In this document: in pieces, positions 47,935 to 59,518 of the stretch
How the letters are laid out: each line of letters starts with the position of its first letter
Position numbering within the stretch: position 1 is the first letter of the stretch
Assembly: GCA_022393335.1 (NCBI GenBank)
Contig: JAJEKB010020985.1
Span: forward strand, 62,001-126,000
DNA: 64,000 nt
Direction: 5' to 3'
From: Macrotrachela quadricornifera
Lineage: Eukaryota > Rotifera > Eurotatoria > Philodinida > Philodinidae
Position numbers and translations under genes: made by a program
The notes under the pieces: generated by a model
Seen by the model: only the letters and a program-made list of their open reading frames with translations
The model's database searches: none
Told to the model about the DNA's origin: nothing

Positions 47935-49758
47935 CTACGTGGTTGATGTACACGAAAATGCACTTGGGACTAGTATGTTGTTAGTTAGTGTGCACGGAGA
48001 ACTTAAGTAATGAAGTGGAAGAACGCTGAGTCTAGTCGATTTTTTGCCCAGAGTTGCAAGTAGTAACAGTAGTAAAGAAAATATCGAGCCTTCGATGTTA
48101 TCTTTGGATAACGTCTCATATTGCAAGGTGTGAAGCAAGAATGATGGCCATCTTTCTTCAATTTCCGATAATAAAGATTCAACTGAGCCAAACATCTGTT
48201 GAAGGTCGAACTTATTGTTAACTTTCTTCCACAGAGTCCATGAGTATTCGTCATCCAAATCCATCATACTGTTACTAGTGAGAATATCTGTGATGTTCTT
48301 CGATGAACAATTATTGCATTTACCACTGAAGCATTTTTCATCCGAGTCTGTGCACACCATTTGATTAATCAGATCTTTCATATTAATCTTGTTGGTTGCT
48401 GATAAAGCAGCTGTGCCAGCACATTTTCGATAGTGGTTGTTCCAAGCCCATAATGAAGCTTTTTTAAGTTTGAATCAACATACAAATGGTACAAACCTTC
48501 AACAACAAGTCAATGTTCTCATGAATTATACAGACACACGTATCGTATGTTGTCGCAGTTTTTACTTCTCGTGGTCGAAGAGCATTGAAAGTTGATCGAG
48601 CAACAAGTCCATGATGTTATTCATTGAATATTCGATACGCGTCCAACACAGTCATTTCTAAAAAGCGTACTGCTACTGATTGTCCATTGATTTTAATCGT
48701 GTCTTTGGAATTGGATGCGGTTCGACTGATACCATCTTCACGATAAAATTTGACCACACCATCAATTGTTGAGTCAGATAAAGCACGATTAGTTCCTCGC
48801 AGGCACTGTGGATAAGCGAGTATTCCATTGCTTTTTCGAAGAACAAGCGATCGTTGAGCCTGATTTGGTTTTGATTGAAACCTAATAAGTGGAAAAAAGT
48901 TTTTAGTAAAATTTAATTGAAAAAATACGGAGATATTGAACAAAAAGAGGATAGAATACGCACCATTTTGATATTTTTTGTCGGCCCCAATCTTTAGGAG
49001 CAATTGCTTTTTTAAACCAATCAAAAGTTCGTTCGACTCATATATTGTTAGTTCATGTGGATTTGGATCATCCGAAAGTTGAGATTTTCCATTCAATACA
49101 TCGCATAATCGATTTAGTTTTCGATAAACTTCATCAACTTTAGTTCGAATGGGTGATACTGCCGATCTAAATACAATCGTCATTTCAGAAAATTCGAATT
49201 GAATTTACAAACTAACCTGTCATGAATCGAATCTATGTTCAGTAATTCGAATATAGCTGATTATTCTTCCATTGCTTTGTCTTTCTTATGTTCGAGTTCA
49301 TAGAAAACATGATCTGTCTCTTCGTTCATCAATTCGGGATCAGTTGTGCCATCATCCATATGTGGTGATTTATCATCATTGTCGTCTGATTCAGCTATAA
49401 TACCACTATCCATATGAGGATTTTGTTTCTCTTCTTCATTCAATTCATTGACATCCATATTGACAGCATCATTATCATCATCATCATTTTTATTTTGATT
49501 GATAGGAGAACCTTCTGTCATGAATTCTTCACTACTTGAACTTTCATCGTCGTTGACTTACATTGATTGATGAGTCATCATTTTCTTCGATTCAAATGTA
49601 TGGCATCTTGAACATAACCAACGAATTCGATTGTGAGCCACATCATATTGAGAAATCAAAAAGTTCGAAAGCTGTAAAAACACAGGCTTGATTCCTTTTG
49701 GCACACGTGTAGATTTTCCATGATTTATCGGATGTTCACAATATTTTTGTCTTGGCAT
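47935..49758 (-). pseudogene. Decayed multicopy transposon-like gene, unnamed family
   Basis: Reading down the minus strand from ATG 49758, the first block has Cys/His pairs (YCEHP, then WLCSRCHTFESKK) and stops at 49560-49558. The same frame continues as an acidic Asp/Asn-rich block to a second stop at 49263-49261, then continues again to a donor at 49216. Further exon-like blocks follow (49146 down to about 48960, then 48889 to 48617), containing LSDSTIDGVVKFYREDGISR and SKDTIKINGQ. After a frame break come RPREVKTATTYDTCVCIIHE (about 48560) and a Cys-rich block with KCFSGKCNNC (about 48310). The order and motifs resemble a multicopy family seen in Hydra and insects, with a DxYSR segment, then a CxxH helix, then a Cys cluster. 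Two in-frame stops and frame breaks indicate a dead copy. Function unknown. Confidence 0.6.
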
Positions 49759-50757
49759 CAAGATAAAATTTTGGACAAAAAAAAAGGTACTACTGAGCAA
49801 TCAATATCTTTACTAATATTCAATGATTCATCTAGTAATCTTATTCGTTTAAGATCAGAACATTTTTAGTAACACATCATGTCTTAAATCTAAAGATGTC
49901 CTTACACAGAAATGGAAAATCTATCATTTCGATAACACTGTCCTTTTCGACTGCGTTCTCTTACTTCTGTGAGACCGCTTCACGACAAACCTTTCTAGTG
50001 ATATGAGCAAAGTCATCAGTTCAGCATCATTTCGAGAGGATAGTATCATCAAAATTCTCGTACTCTACGAAGAAAATAAGACAAGATTTCTTCGAATTAA
50101 TTGAATCTAACTCACATTCACGAAATAGGACTATTATTATATATATAGAAAATGACTTACCACATATGACTTTCAATAAGACCAGTCTGATTACTATCAG
50201 AAAACATGTTTCTAGACCTGTTTGATATTTATGAGTACTAAAAAATTTCGTAAAAAGAGCTTTTGATGAAGTTCTAGATGTTTTTCTGTCATTTTTTCTA
50301 TATATAAAAAAACGCTATAGGTGCACCTAAAAAACGCTAAAAAACTCGGGGTTTTTCGCATATAGGACCCAATTTTTTTTTCACCAAAAGTGTTTTCTAA
50401 CAAAGATTGAATGTTTGAGCCGAAAAAAACCAAAAAAAAAATCTTTCCAAAAAGCGGATGGGTCCTCATGGATTCACCCTATAGTATTAATGTCTATAAA
50501 TATGCGACATCTATTATTTTCAGTTTTATTATATTCCTCAATTAATTTTTTCTATTTAGTTATTTCTATTCGACAAATATTAAATTAACTTTGTAAAAAT
50601 AGAATTTACTTATCGTATATTTTAAGACACTTTATAGTTCAAATTGTATTGTTTATTTATTCAGTTTATTCAATTTATTTATTTGTACATATTCTATAAA
50701 CAATATGACAATATCAATTTATCCATTAGACTTTTGATGGTTTAAGAATTGCATTCA
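49759..50757. other. Upstream flank of beta-catenin copy 1
   Basis: No supported gene. A small inverted-repeat element lies at 50314-50484. The rest is AT-rich and probably includes promoter and 5' UTR sequence. Confidence 0.45.
50314..50484. repeat. Short MITE-like element
   Basis: A ~171-nt segment bounded by inverted ends: CTATAGGTGCACC on the left and the complement-related GGATTCACCCTATAG on the right. The interior is A/T-homopolymer-rich with no coding. Only about 12 nt of TIR are visible, so the call is modest. Confidence 0.4.
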
Positions 50758-53471
50758 ATGTCGAACTTAACAAATGGTCATGGATCTCATTCTCGTAATG
50801 GTGTATTGAATGGATATGTAATGCAAGAACATATCAATACAATAAATAATCAAATAAGTACAACACGAGCTGAACGTATTCGAGCTGCTATATTTCCTGA
50901 AACTATTGTTGGTGAAAATTCTTCATCAATATCTACAATACAATTTATTAATGGACAAGTAACAGCTGTACAAAAACTTTCTGAACCATCTCAATTACTA
51001 AAAAATGCTGTTATTGATATTATAAATTATAAAGAAGATGCTGAAATAACTGAAAAAGCTCTACCAGAATTAATTCATTTACTTAATGATAATGATCCAA
51101 CTATTGCTGGACAAGCAGCATTAATATTACATACATTAGCTAAAAAAGAAGCAAGTCGATTAGCAATGTCAACACCACAAATGATACAGGCATTAATTCA
51201 AGCAACATCGAATTCACGTATAAATGATGAAACTCGTCAAAGTATTGCTGGTATTTTCAATTGTTTATCTCAACATAAACATGGTCTTCTTGTTATATTT
51301 AAAGAAGGTGGTATACCACTTCTTGTTAAACTTTTAAGGTAAGGTTTTCTTTTCTAATTTATTCTATCTATTTTGTTATTGTTGTAGTTCATCAAATGAA
51401 TCAATTGTTAATTATGCTTTATCAACATTACATAATTTATTATTAAATTTTGAACAAGCAAAATTAGAAATTCTTCGTTGTGGGGGTTGTCAAAAAATGG
51501 TTGGATTATTAAATAATAAACACCCAAAATTTTTAGCTCTACTTACAGATTGTCTTCATATATTAGCATATAATAATGATGAAGTTAAAATAATTATTGA
51601 ATCAAGTAATGGTCCACAACAATTATTACGTTTATTAGAATTAACAGATTATGAAAAACTTTTATGGACAACAACACGTCTTTTACGTGTTTTATCTATT
51701 AGTCCATCAATAAAAATATTGATGATATCAAAAAATGCAATAAAAATTCTTGAAAAACAATTATATCAACCATTAAGTTTACGTATACAACAAAATTGTT
51801 TACAAATTCTTCGAAATTTATCTGATCAAGCGGTTAAATTAGTTCGTATAATAATATATTCATTTTTATTATAAAACTAAAAAATTTTTTTTAAAGGAAA
51901 ATCTTGATTCACTTCTTCATTTACTTATTGATTTATTAAAAATAAATGATTTTACAATTATATCATGTTCAGTTGGTATTATATCAAATTTAACATGTAA
52001 TAATCAATATAATAAAATGATACTTGCTCAATCAAATTGTATTCATACATTAATTAATACAATAATTCATAATCATAATAAAGAAGAAATTGTCGAACCA
52101 ACAATATGTGCATTAAGACATATAACATGTCGACATTCACATGCAAATGAAGCTCAAAATATTATTCGAAATGTTAATGGAATTTTACCAATTGTTAATT
52201 TACTTAATCCAACAATATATTCATGGCATATTATTAAATCAACAATTAATTTAATAAGAAATTTATCATTATCATCAAATAATCTTCCAAGTTTACGTGA
52301 ATTAGGTACAATTGAAAAATTAATTCAAATACTTTTTCAAACTTATGAAGAATTACAACAATCTAATGAACAATTTATTGATAATTATATACGTATTGAT
52401 GATATTGTTGAAGGTTGTGTTAATGCATTACATATTATGGCAAAAGATCAACAAAATAGAATTGTTATACGAGATTTAGATTCTATTCCATTATTTATTC
52501 GAGTAAAAAAAAAATTTTATTTATTTTTTTATTCAAGGATGAACTAAAATTTTTAGTCAATCTCTAAAAAATTGTTTTTTCTTTCTTATATTTGAAAAAA
52601 AGACGAAGATGGGACACATATAGTCAGCTGTAAAAGGCAAATATATATTTCATAATAGATAGTCACGTTTGGCATTTACAATGTCGAAAGTTCTATCATC
52701 TATAAACTAAATTCTATTTTAATTAAATACTTTTTGTTTGAAAACAAAAACAGAAATTTGTGCGACCAATTTTAAAACAAAAAAATGCGTAATTCAAATA
52801 CAATTTAGTTTGTAGAGCTTTTCATACTGTATCTAGTCATATATTTTGTTTTGTTTTTTAATCAAACGTATTTACAGGTTAAAATACAAATTTCGGTGGT
52901 TTTGTAGAAAATTTCAATCACAGTGATAATAGAAGAGAAATTTTAAAAATACTGAAAAAGTCCATTTTCCCTGGAAAAAATTTTTGGATTATTCTTTAAA
53001 TAATTCTCTTTACATAAATAGCTTCTTTATCTTCCGTCATTAAATCTATCAATTCAACGTGCAACAACGGGCGTTTTATGTGAACTTGTTAATGATCGTT
53101 TATGTGCTGAAATAATTGAACAAGAAAATTGTACACAAAAATTAACAGATTTACTTAAATCAAATGATGAAGGTGTTGGTGAGTAGAAAAGAAAAATTCT
53201 TTTTTTTTTAAAAAAAAAATTTTGATTTATTATTATAGCAACATATACAGCTGCAATATTATTTCATTTATCAGATGATAAATCAAATGATTTTAAAAAT
53301 CGTTTATCACAAGATGTTACGTCAGCATTATATCGAACAACAACACCATCTATGCATGATATACCAACAGTAAATTGTTATACATCTGAAGGTTTAGCTA
53401 ATAGTGGTCTTAATGGTTTAGTAGATAAACAAAATTCGAAAATACCATTTTGGTTTGATAGTGATTTGTAA
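50758..53471 (+). CDS. Beta-catenin (armadillo), adhesion-type copy
   Basis: Five exons (50758-51338, 51388-51841, 51897-52502, 53022-53178, 53239-53471) with agreeing phases give 676 residues. The N-terminus is short and lacks a DSGxxS degron but keeps the alpha-catenin-binding helix ([14 protein letters not shown] at 35-48) and the following [10 protein letters not shown]. Twelve armadillo repeats follow, with blocks nearly identical to animal beta-catenin: [93 protein letters not shown] and [18 protein letters not shown]. The protein ends WFDSDL, matching the beta-catenin C-terminal motif WFDTDL. It would link classical cadherins to alpha-catenin and might also bind TCF. The position matching human Lys435 is Arg. 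Intron 52503-53021 is unusually long (519 nt). A cyclophilin gene starts 215 nt downstream. Confidence 0.95.
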
Positions 53472-53686
53472 AAAAAACATATATATGAATATTTATATCT
53501 CAGGGAATTAGATATTTCATTTAATTAATCTAATTATTTACTCATTTTATTTCTAATCTCAGATATATTAAATGTTTTCTTTTTTGTTTTTCTTTTACAA
53601 TTGTAAAAAGATTGCTTTTTTTTGTAGAATTTTTCTTTTTTTTTTTTTTCGATTATTGTAGATATAGTTTAATTTTCATCGAACAT

Positions 53687-54657
53687 ATGGCTCGATCAAA
53701 ATGTTTCTTGTATTATAATAATTATCTTTATTCTTAAAATATATTATAAAAAAAAAATAAATTTCTTTTTTTTTTAAATTTAGTGATGTTAATATTGAGG
53801 ATAAACCATTAGGACGAATTATATTTCAAGTTAGTTAAATAAAAATTATTTTATATTTATTATAAAAATTTTTATTTAAAATTAGCTTTATAATGATGTT
53901 GTACCGAAAACAGCTGGTAGGATAAGAAGAAATATACTTTTAATAAAAAACAACTCATAGATTTGAATTTTTTTTTCTATAGAAAATTTTCGAGCTTTAT
54001 GTACAGGTGAAAGAGGTTTTGGATATAAAGATTCAACTTTTCATCGTGTAATACCACAATTTATGTTACAAGGTGGAGATTTTGAACGACAGTAAGATAT
54101 AATAAAAAAATTTTCTATTAAAAATTCAATACCTAATCCTGATTTACTTTAGTAATGGTACTGGTGGATATAGGTAAAATATTTAAGAAAGAAAAAAGAT
54201 TTCATATCTATTTTTTAAAAATCAATAGTATCTATGGAGGCAAATTTGAAGATGAAAAGTAAATATTAGTTTATAAATAAATAATAAATTCTATTATAAT
54301 CTATATTAGTTTTCAACTTAAACATGGAAAAGAAGGTTTACTTTCAATGGCTAATGCTGGTAAAAATACAAATGGTAAATTATTTATTTTTAAAAACAAA
54401 TTTAATGAAATATATATGAGAATTTTCTTTAGGTTCGCAATTTTTTATTACAACAGTAATGACACCATGGCTTGATAGCAAACATGTATAGAGAATTTTA
54501 TGAAAAATTTCATATGATTTATTTATATCTATAGGTTGTTTTTGGTGAAGTTATTGAAGGAATGGATCTTGTTCGAAAAATTGAAGCTTTAGGTTCACAA
54601 TCAGGCAAAACACAAAAACGAATTACAATTGCAAGTTGTGGTGAATTAGATCGATAA
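53687..54657 (+). CDS. Cyclophilin A-type peptidyl-prolyl isomerase
   Basis: A cytosolic-type peptidyl-prolyl cis-trans isomerase. Nine exons (53687-53709, 53784-53829, 53886-53916, 53983-54091, 54153-54173, 54229-54258, 54310-54374, 54433-54485, 54535-54657) give 166 residues, matching CypA length and numbering. The start [20 protein letters not shown] resembles PPIG/NKTR-type cyclophilins. All active-site residues are present at the CypA positions: Arg55 and Phe60 in [15 protein letters not shown], and Trp121 and His126 in [14 protein letters not shown]. Trp121 predicts cyclosporin sensitivity. No targeting signal was seen. The first exon is only 23 nt and is inferred from phase and motif. 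It follows beta-catenin copy 1, as the decayed cyclophilin copy follows beta-catenin copy 2. Confidence 0.95.
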
Positions 54658-55442
54658 AATAATATGCTCATACATCTATCCGTGTTTTTTTTTCTAATTA
54701 TTCTCGCATATGCTCTTTATTTTCCTTGATTGTTAAACCTATTTAATGTATTTCTCTATTTCATAGAATTAGATTGCATGATTGAAGAGAAACAAAACAG
54801 AATCATTGATATCATATCATACTTTTTTCCTTTATGTCTTATTTTTATTGATTATATTTATGATAACTTTTGAGAATAAATAAAAAAAAAGTTTTTGATT
54901 ACATTTTCAAATTTAACAATTTGAATATAATTTGATTTCTAACAATTATATCATAATCATTATCAATAGATATCATAGATGGCGCTATGATTATCATAAT
55001 TCGTATAATAAGATACGATCTATTCAATACTGGTAATAAGTTATTACATTGATAATAAAAAAATCAACCTAAGTCAAATGTATACATAATCATTTTTAAG
55101 ATTAAAATAGAGAGGATTTTATGTTAACAAATTATTAAATTAATCATTTTATTGGTTAATAAAAGACAACGCGAGCTAAGTATCTCTACCCGTTCAAACA
55201 AAGAACGACCGCCGTGTCGGTCGTTTCTTGTTCTTCATCTCGTTTCCATTTTCTTTCTTTTTTTTCTCTCCTCTTTCGAGTTCATTATAAACGCACACAT
55301 CTAACTAACTTAGGTAAGAATAATGCATGCATACTATTATGTGTTTCTCGAGCATATAATAAAAAAGCATTAATATAATAATGTGCATCTATCATCATTC
55401 TTTTCTACCTTTCTTTTTTTTTTTTTATCTTAGATAATAATC
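54658..55442. other. Intergenic region upstream of beta-catenin copy 2
   Basis: Cyclophilin 3' UTR then putative promoter. It contains a GC-richer stem-loop at 55202-55228 (AACGACCG, 6-nt loop, CGGTCGTT) followed by a pyrimidine-rich stretch. A long poly-T tract ends in a splice acceptor (AG at 55432-55433), 9 nt before the ATG of the next gene. Confidence 0.5.
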
Positions 55443-57670
55443 ATGGACTATCCACCAGGTAATCGTCCACCTCAATCATCGATGCACCATCAAATTCCAT
55501 CGCATCCAATGCATCATCCACCACATCCACTTCTTTCAAATCAATTACAACCAATTAATCCTGAAACACATACTCATATGTGGCTTGATGATCCATATGC
55601 TGTATCAAATGCATCTGCATCACAACGTGATTCAGGATTTAATTCTCGACCAGCATCATTACGTAGTATTGATTCAGCAGCAACAAATACAACTGGTCCT
55701 TTACATCATGGACCAACAACACCTGCTGGATATGACCAACTTCCTCCTCCACCGCCATTACCACCTGATCATGAAAATATACATCCACAATATACTGATA
55801 TGCAACCAGCACCAGTTCCACCATCACGATTAGATCCAAATCAAGTTATACCTGAATTACTTAATTTATTAATGGAAGATGATCCTGTTATTGTACGTGA
55901 AGCTGTTAATGTAACACATATGTTAGTTAAAGAAGGTGGAGAAGGTCGATCAGAAGTTATCCGAAATCGTGATGTAAATTTAAACAAAAAAAAAATTTCT
56001 TATTTGAAATTATAATAAATAATTTTCTTTCTTTTATTTTTAAATATAGTTAATACTCGCTTTATTGGATAGTTTTTCGAAAGATATTGGTGATGGTAAA
56101 GTTATATATGTTCTTGCAAGTTTATTTCATGCACTTTCTCAACAACAAGAAGGTCTACGTGCAATACTTGATTGTGGTGGAATTCCTCGATTAATTCAAA
56201 TTCTTGAGTAAGAAAAGAAAAGAAATTTTTTCAAAAAAAAAAAAATTCATAAAATTTTATTTTAGTTCACCTGACAATACGGTTAATTTTGTTATAACAA
56301 CTTTACATAATTTTCTTATTGTTTTACAAGATCAATCAGCAAATGAAATTGAACGTTGTAATGGTACACAAAATTTTATTAATTTACTTCATAGTTCAAA
56401 TGATAAATTATTAACATTAGTTTCGGATTGTTTACTTAAAATGTCAAATTATAATTCAAATTCAAAATTTTTTATACAAAATAATGAAGAATGTGTTCAA
56501 CGTCTTTTACATATATTTGATACAACTAAATATGATAAATTATTATTAACAATATCAAAATTATTTCCAATAATATCATCAGGAAATGAAATAATAAAAA
56601 AAGTTTTTTTACAATTTAATGCATTAAGTATATTTGAAAAACAAATTAAATTAACAAAAAGTATTCGTATTAGACATAATTGTCTTATTGCATTAAGAAA
56701 TATATCAGATCAAGCAACACAAATGGTAAAAAATAAAATATTCTTTTTTTTAATGTTTGAAAAGAAAAATTTTTATTTTTAGCGTGATGTTGATTCATTA
56801 ATTCAACAATTAACAGGAATATTAGTAACTGATGATCAACAATCAGTTTTATGTTCATTAGGAATTTTAAGTAATTTAACAGCTGATAATCGAATAAATA
56901 AAAGTTTATTAGTTAAATTAAATGGTGTACAAACATTAATGCAAAAATTAATGATGAATGCTGATGGACATGATGATTTAATTGAAGCAGCTGTAAGTAA
57001 AAATCGAATAAATTTTCTATTGAATTAAAATTATTATTTTAGTTATGTACACTTCGACATATTACAGCTCGTCATGATTTAGAAAATGAAGCTCGAGAAG
57101 CAATTAGAAAATCTTATGGTATTGGAAATATAATTAAATTATTACGAGATAAAAATTTTCGAGAACATTGGGGAACAATAAAAGCAACAATTGGTTTAAT
57201 AAAAAATTTAGCTTTATCACCAACAATAATACCACAATTATGTGAACAAAATGCTGTTCGTCGTTTAATTGAATTATTAATTAATATTGATCGAGAACGA
57301 GCGAAAATTTATGATGAAAATAAACAATATTTACATCAATTTGATGTTATGATTGAAATTATTGTTGGTGCATTAAATAATTTAGCTAAAGATTTATCAT
57401 GTAAATCAATTATTAAAGAAATGAATTGTACTTCAATATTGATTCGTGTAAGTTAAAAGAAAACAAATATAATTAATGAAATTATTTTTTGTTTTAATTT
57501 AGTATTCACATTTACCGTCGTGTTCATTGCAACGAGTATCAAGTATTTTATTAAAAGAATTAAATATTGATCGAGATCGAAATCAATCAAATGATTCATC
57601 ATCTCATCAACCATTTAATAATAATAATAATAATAATATGATCGATTCTCGTCATATTCGTCAGCAGTGA
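55443..57670 (+). CDS. Beta-catenin-like protein, signalling-type copy
   Basis: Six exons (55443-55973, 56050-56207, 56266-56725, 56783-56992, 57043-57447, 57503-57670) with agreeing phases give 643 residues. The ~130-residue N-terminus is Pro/His-rich and carries a beta-TrCP-type phosphodegron DSGFNS at 63-68. Serines 64, 68 and 72 are spaced by four, the GSK3 ladder pattern. The alpha-catenin-binding TRAxRxRAAxFPE helix is absent. Armadillo repeats follow, more divergent than in copy 1 but colinear: QEGLRAILDCGGIPRLIQIL, TLHNFLIVLQDQS, YDKLLLTISKLFPIIS, NCLIALRNISDQATQ, GILSNLTADN, TLRHITARH and IKATIGLIKNLALSP. The position of human Lys435 appears to be Pro. The C-terminus is short, Asn-rich and lacks WFDTDL. 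It is probably a Wnt-regulated or otherwise degradation-controlled paralogue; this role is inferred. A splice acceptor is 9 nt before the ATG. Confidence 0.88.
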
Positions 57671-58013
57671 CTTTAAATTTTCTTTTTCTTTTTTTTGTTT
57701 GTCTCCTAGTCAAATGTCATTCCCTATTTTTTCTTTTTTTGAGTATATATTCTCTGAATGTTGTCTCAAACTTTTCTTATCAATCGGCCTATTGTCAGAT
57801 GTTGTTTTGTGTACGTATTTTCTCTTTCTGTGTGCTTCCTTCAATATACATATATATATATATATAAGTGTATACATATTGTGCAATCAACTTGTGTCAG
57901 TTTTTCTGTTGTAATTTTTTTTTTGCGTTAATAATTCACTGGTGTTTTCACCATAATGATGATGTTAAATAATATTCTAGATTTGTTATTATCACAATCC
58001 AACTATCAAAATA

Positions 58014-59518
58014 ATGTCTGACCAAAATGTTTTTTTTTTTAAAAAATAAGATTTTTTTCATAGCTTTTTGATGATGTTGTACCAAAGACAGCAGGTATTT
58101 TAAATAGAAATTATCCTTAATTCAATTAAAATAATTTGATCCTTTGTTTTAGAAAATTTTTGAGCATTATGCACAGGAGAAAAAGGTTTTGGATATGAAG
58201 GAAGTGCATTTCATCTTGTAGTTCCACAATATGTGGTTCAAGGTAAAAATTTATCCTAATATATATTTTTAAGGCCTCTCCCTCTCTCAAAAATCGATCT
58301 CAGCCCAGGAACGTTCAAATGGGGTGAAGTGAGGAGGCTGTGGTAAAATTTTCAGCTCGATACTATAACATTTAGCAGAGATATGAACCAAACAAGGATC
58401 AAAAATAGCTCATTTTAGTACAAGGATTTCTCGCCTTCGGGCTTGGCCAATATATTTAATTTTTCTTTTTGCAAGAGCATCTCAAGATGCAGAGCACTAT
58501 AGACTCCTTTTTCAAATTCATACTTTTTTTAACGGAGAAAAAGGGATCACAAGTTCAGTGACTCAAAGAATGCGCCATAAATGGGTGTCCAGTTACATAC
58601 ATGTTTGTATATATAACAAAAAACAAAGCTTAATTAAAAAAGGGACTCTATGGTGACCTGCATCTCGACGCGCTCTTTCAAACAAAAAAAATCTAAATAT
58701 ATTTACTGAGCCTGAACTGAGAAATCCTTGTATCAAAATCAAAAAATCATGAATCGAGAAAAAACGAAAAACATTTTTCGTTTTTTTAAAAATAAGCATG
58801 ATTTTTTGGAAGACTTTAACGAAAATCATCAAAAATTTTGGCCAAAAACAGGGTGCCGAAGAAAAAACAATGTGGTTTCTGAAAGATCTGAAGACGCGCT
58901 ATTTTCCCATGCATTTATCTCAATTTTGAAATTTTTGACGAAAACTGACTTTTTTTTTAGGGGGGAGAGGTCTTAAATGATTAATTATTGAATTTAACAG
59001 GTGGGGATTTCGACAAACGGTAAGTTGATAAAACGAAAAAAATTATATTTAATAAATATTATACTTTTTTATATTCAAATAGTGATGGTACCGGTGATAA
59101 AAGGTATATTTAATATTTGAGTTAAATATGAAATATTTTTATTTTTTATTTATGTAGTATTTACGGAGAAACATTTGCTGATGAAAACTTCAAACTTAAA
59201 CATTCAAAACCTGGTCTTTTATCAATGGCTAATTCTGGACCAAATACTAATGGCTCGCAATTTTTTATTAGTACTGTTATAACATCATGGCTTGATGGCA
59301 AACATGTACTAGATCTTAATTATTTTATTTTTTTTAAAGATCGTCTTCGGTGAAGTTATTGATGGTATGGATGTTGTTAAGAAAATTGAAGGTTATGGTA
59401 TGTTATTTAATTAATTTTATATTTAGTAAAATCTACTTTTTTTTTGTAAAACTTAGGTTCACCAGCTGGTTATACAAAAGCTAGAATTTATATTATAAAA
59501 TCTGGTACCGTTGAATAA
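58014..59518 (+). pseudogene. Cyclophilin pseudogene (duplicate of the gene at 53.7 kb)
   Basis: Exon-like blocks 58064-58094, 58153-58242, 59001-59019, 59083-59103, 59158-59305, 59340-59397 and 59457-59518 match the intact cyclophilin with similar splice positions. Decay is clear. The codon for Arg37 (CGA in the intact copy) is TGA, a stop at 58161-58163. Catalytic Arg55 is replaced by Leu (FHLVVPQY). The exon encoding the first beta strands is missing; an ATG at 58014 (MSDQN) may be the old start. Trp121 and His126 remain (TSWLDGKH). It has an intron after VVQ that the intact copy lacks, now expanded to 758 nt by a TTAA-flanked insertion. Two introns present in the intact copy are absent from 59158-59305. 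Retained frame in the 3' half suggests fairly recent loss. Confidence 0.85.
58273..58972. mobile_element. TTAA-flanked non-autonomous (piggyBac-like) element
   Basis: A 700-bp insertion flanked on both sides by TTAA (58269-58272 and 58973-58976). Its ends are inverted: GGCCTCTCCCTCT on the left and GGGGGAGAGGTC on the right. TTAA duplication with short GC-rich TIRs is the hallmark of piggyBac-type elements. There is no transposase inside. Removing the element and one TTAA restores a 54-nt intron with normal ends in the cyclophilin pseudogene, which supports the limits. Confidence 0.8.

Noticed and set aside
46732..48381. Several minus-strand frames opposite the HECT relic
   Set aside because: Those at 46732-47558 are shadows of the plus-strand HECT coding sequence. 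The frame ending at 48381 belongs to the decayed multicopy gene and is reported there.
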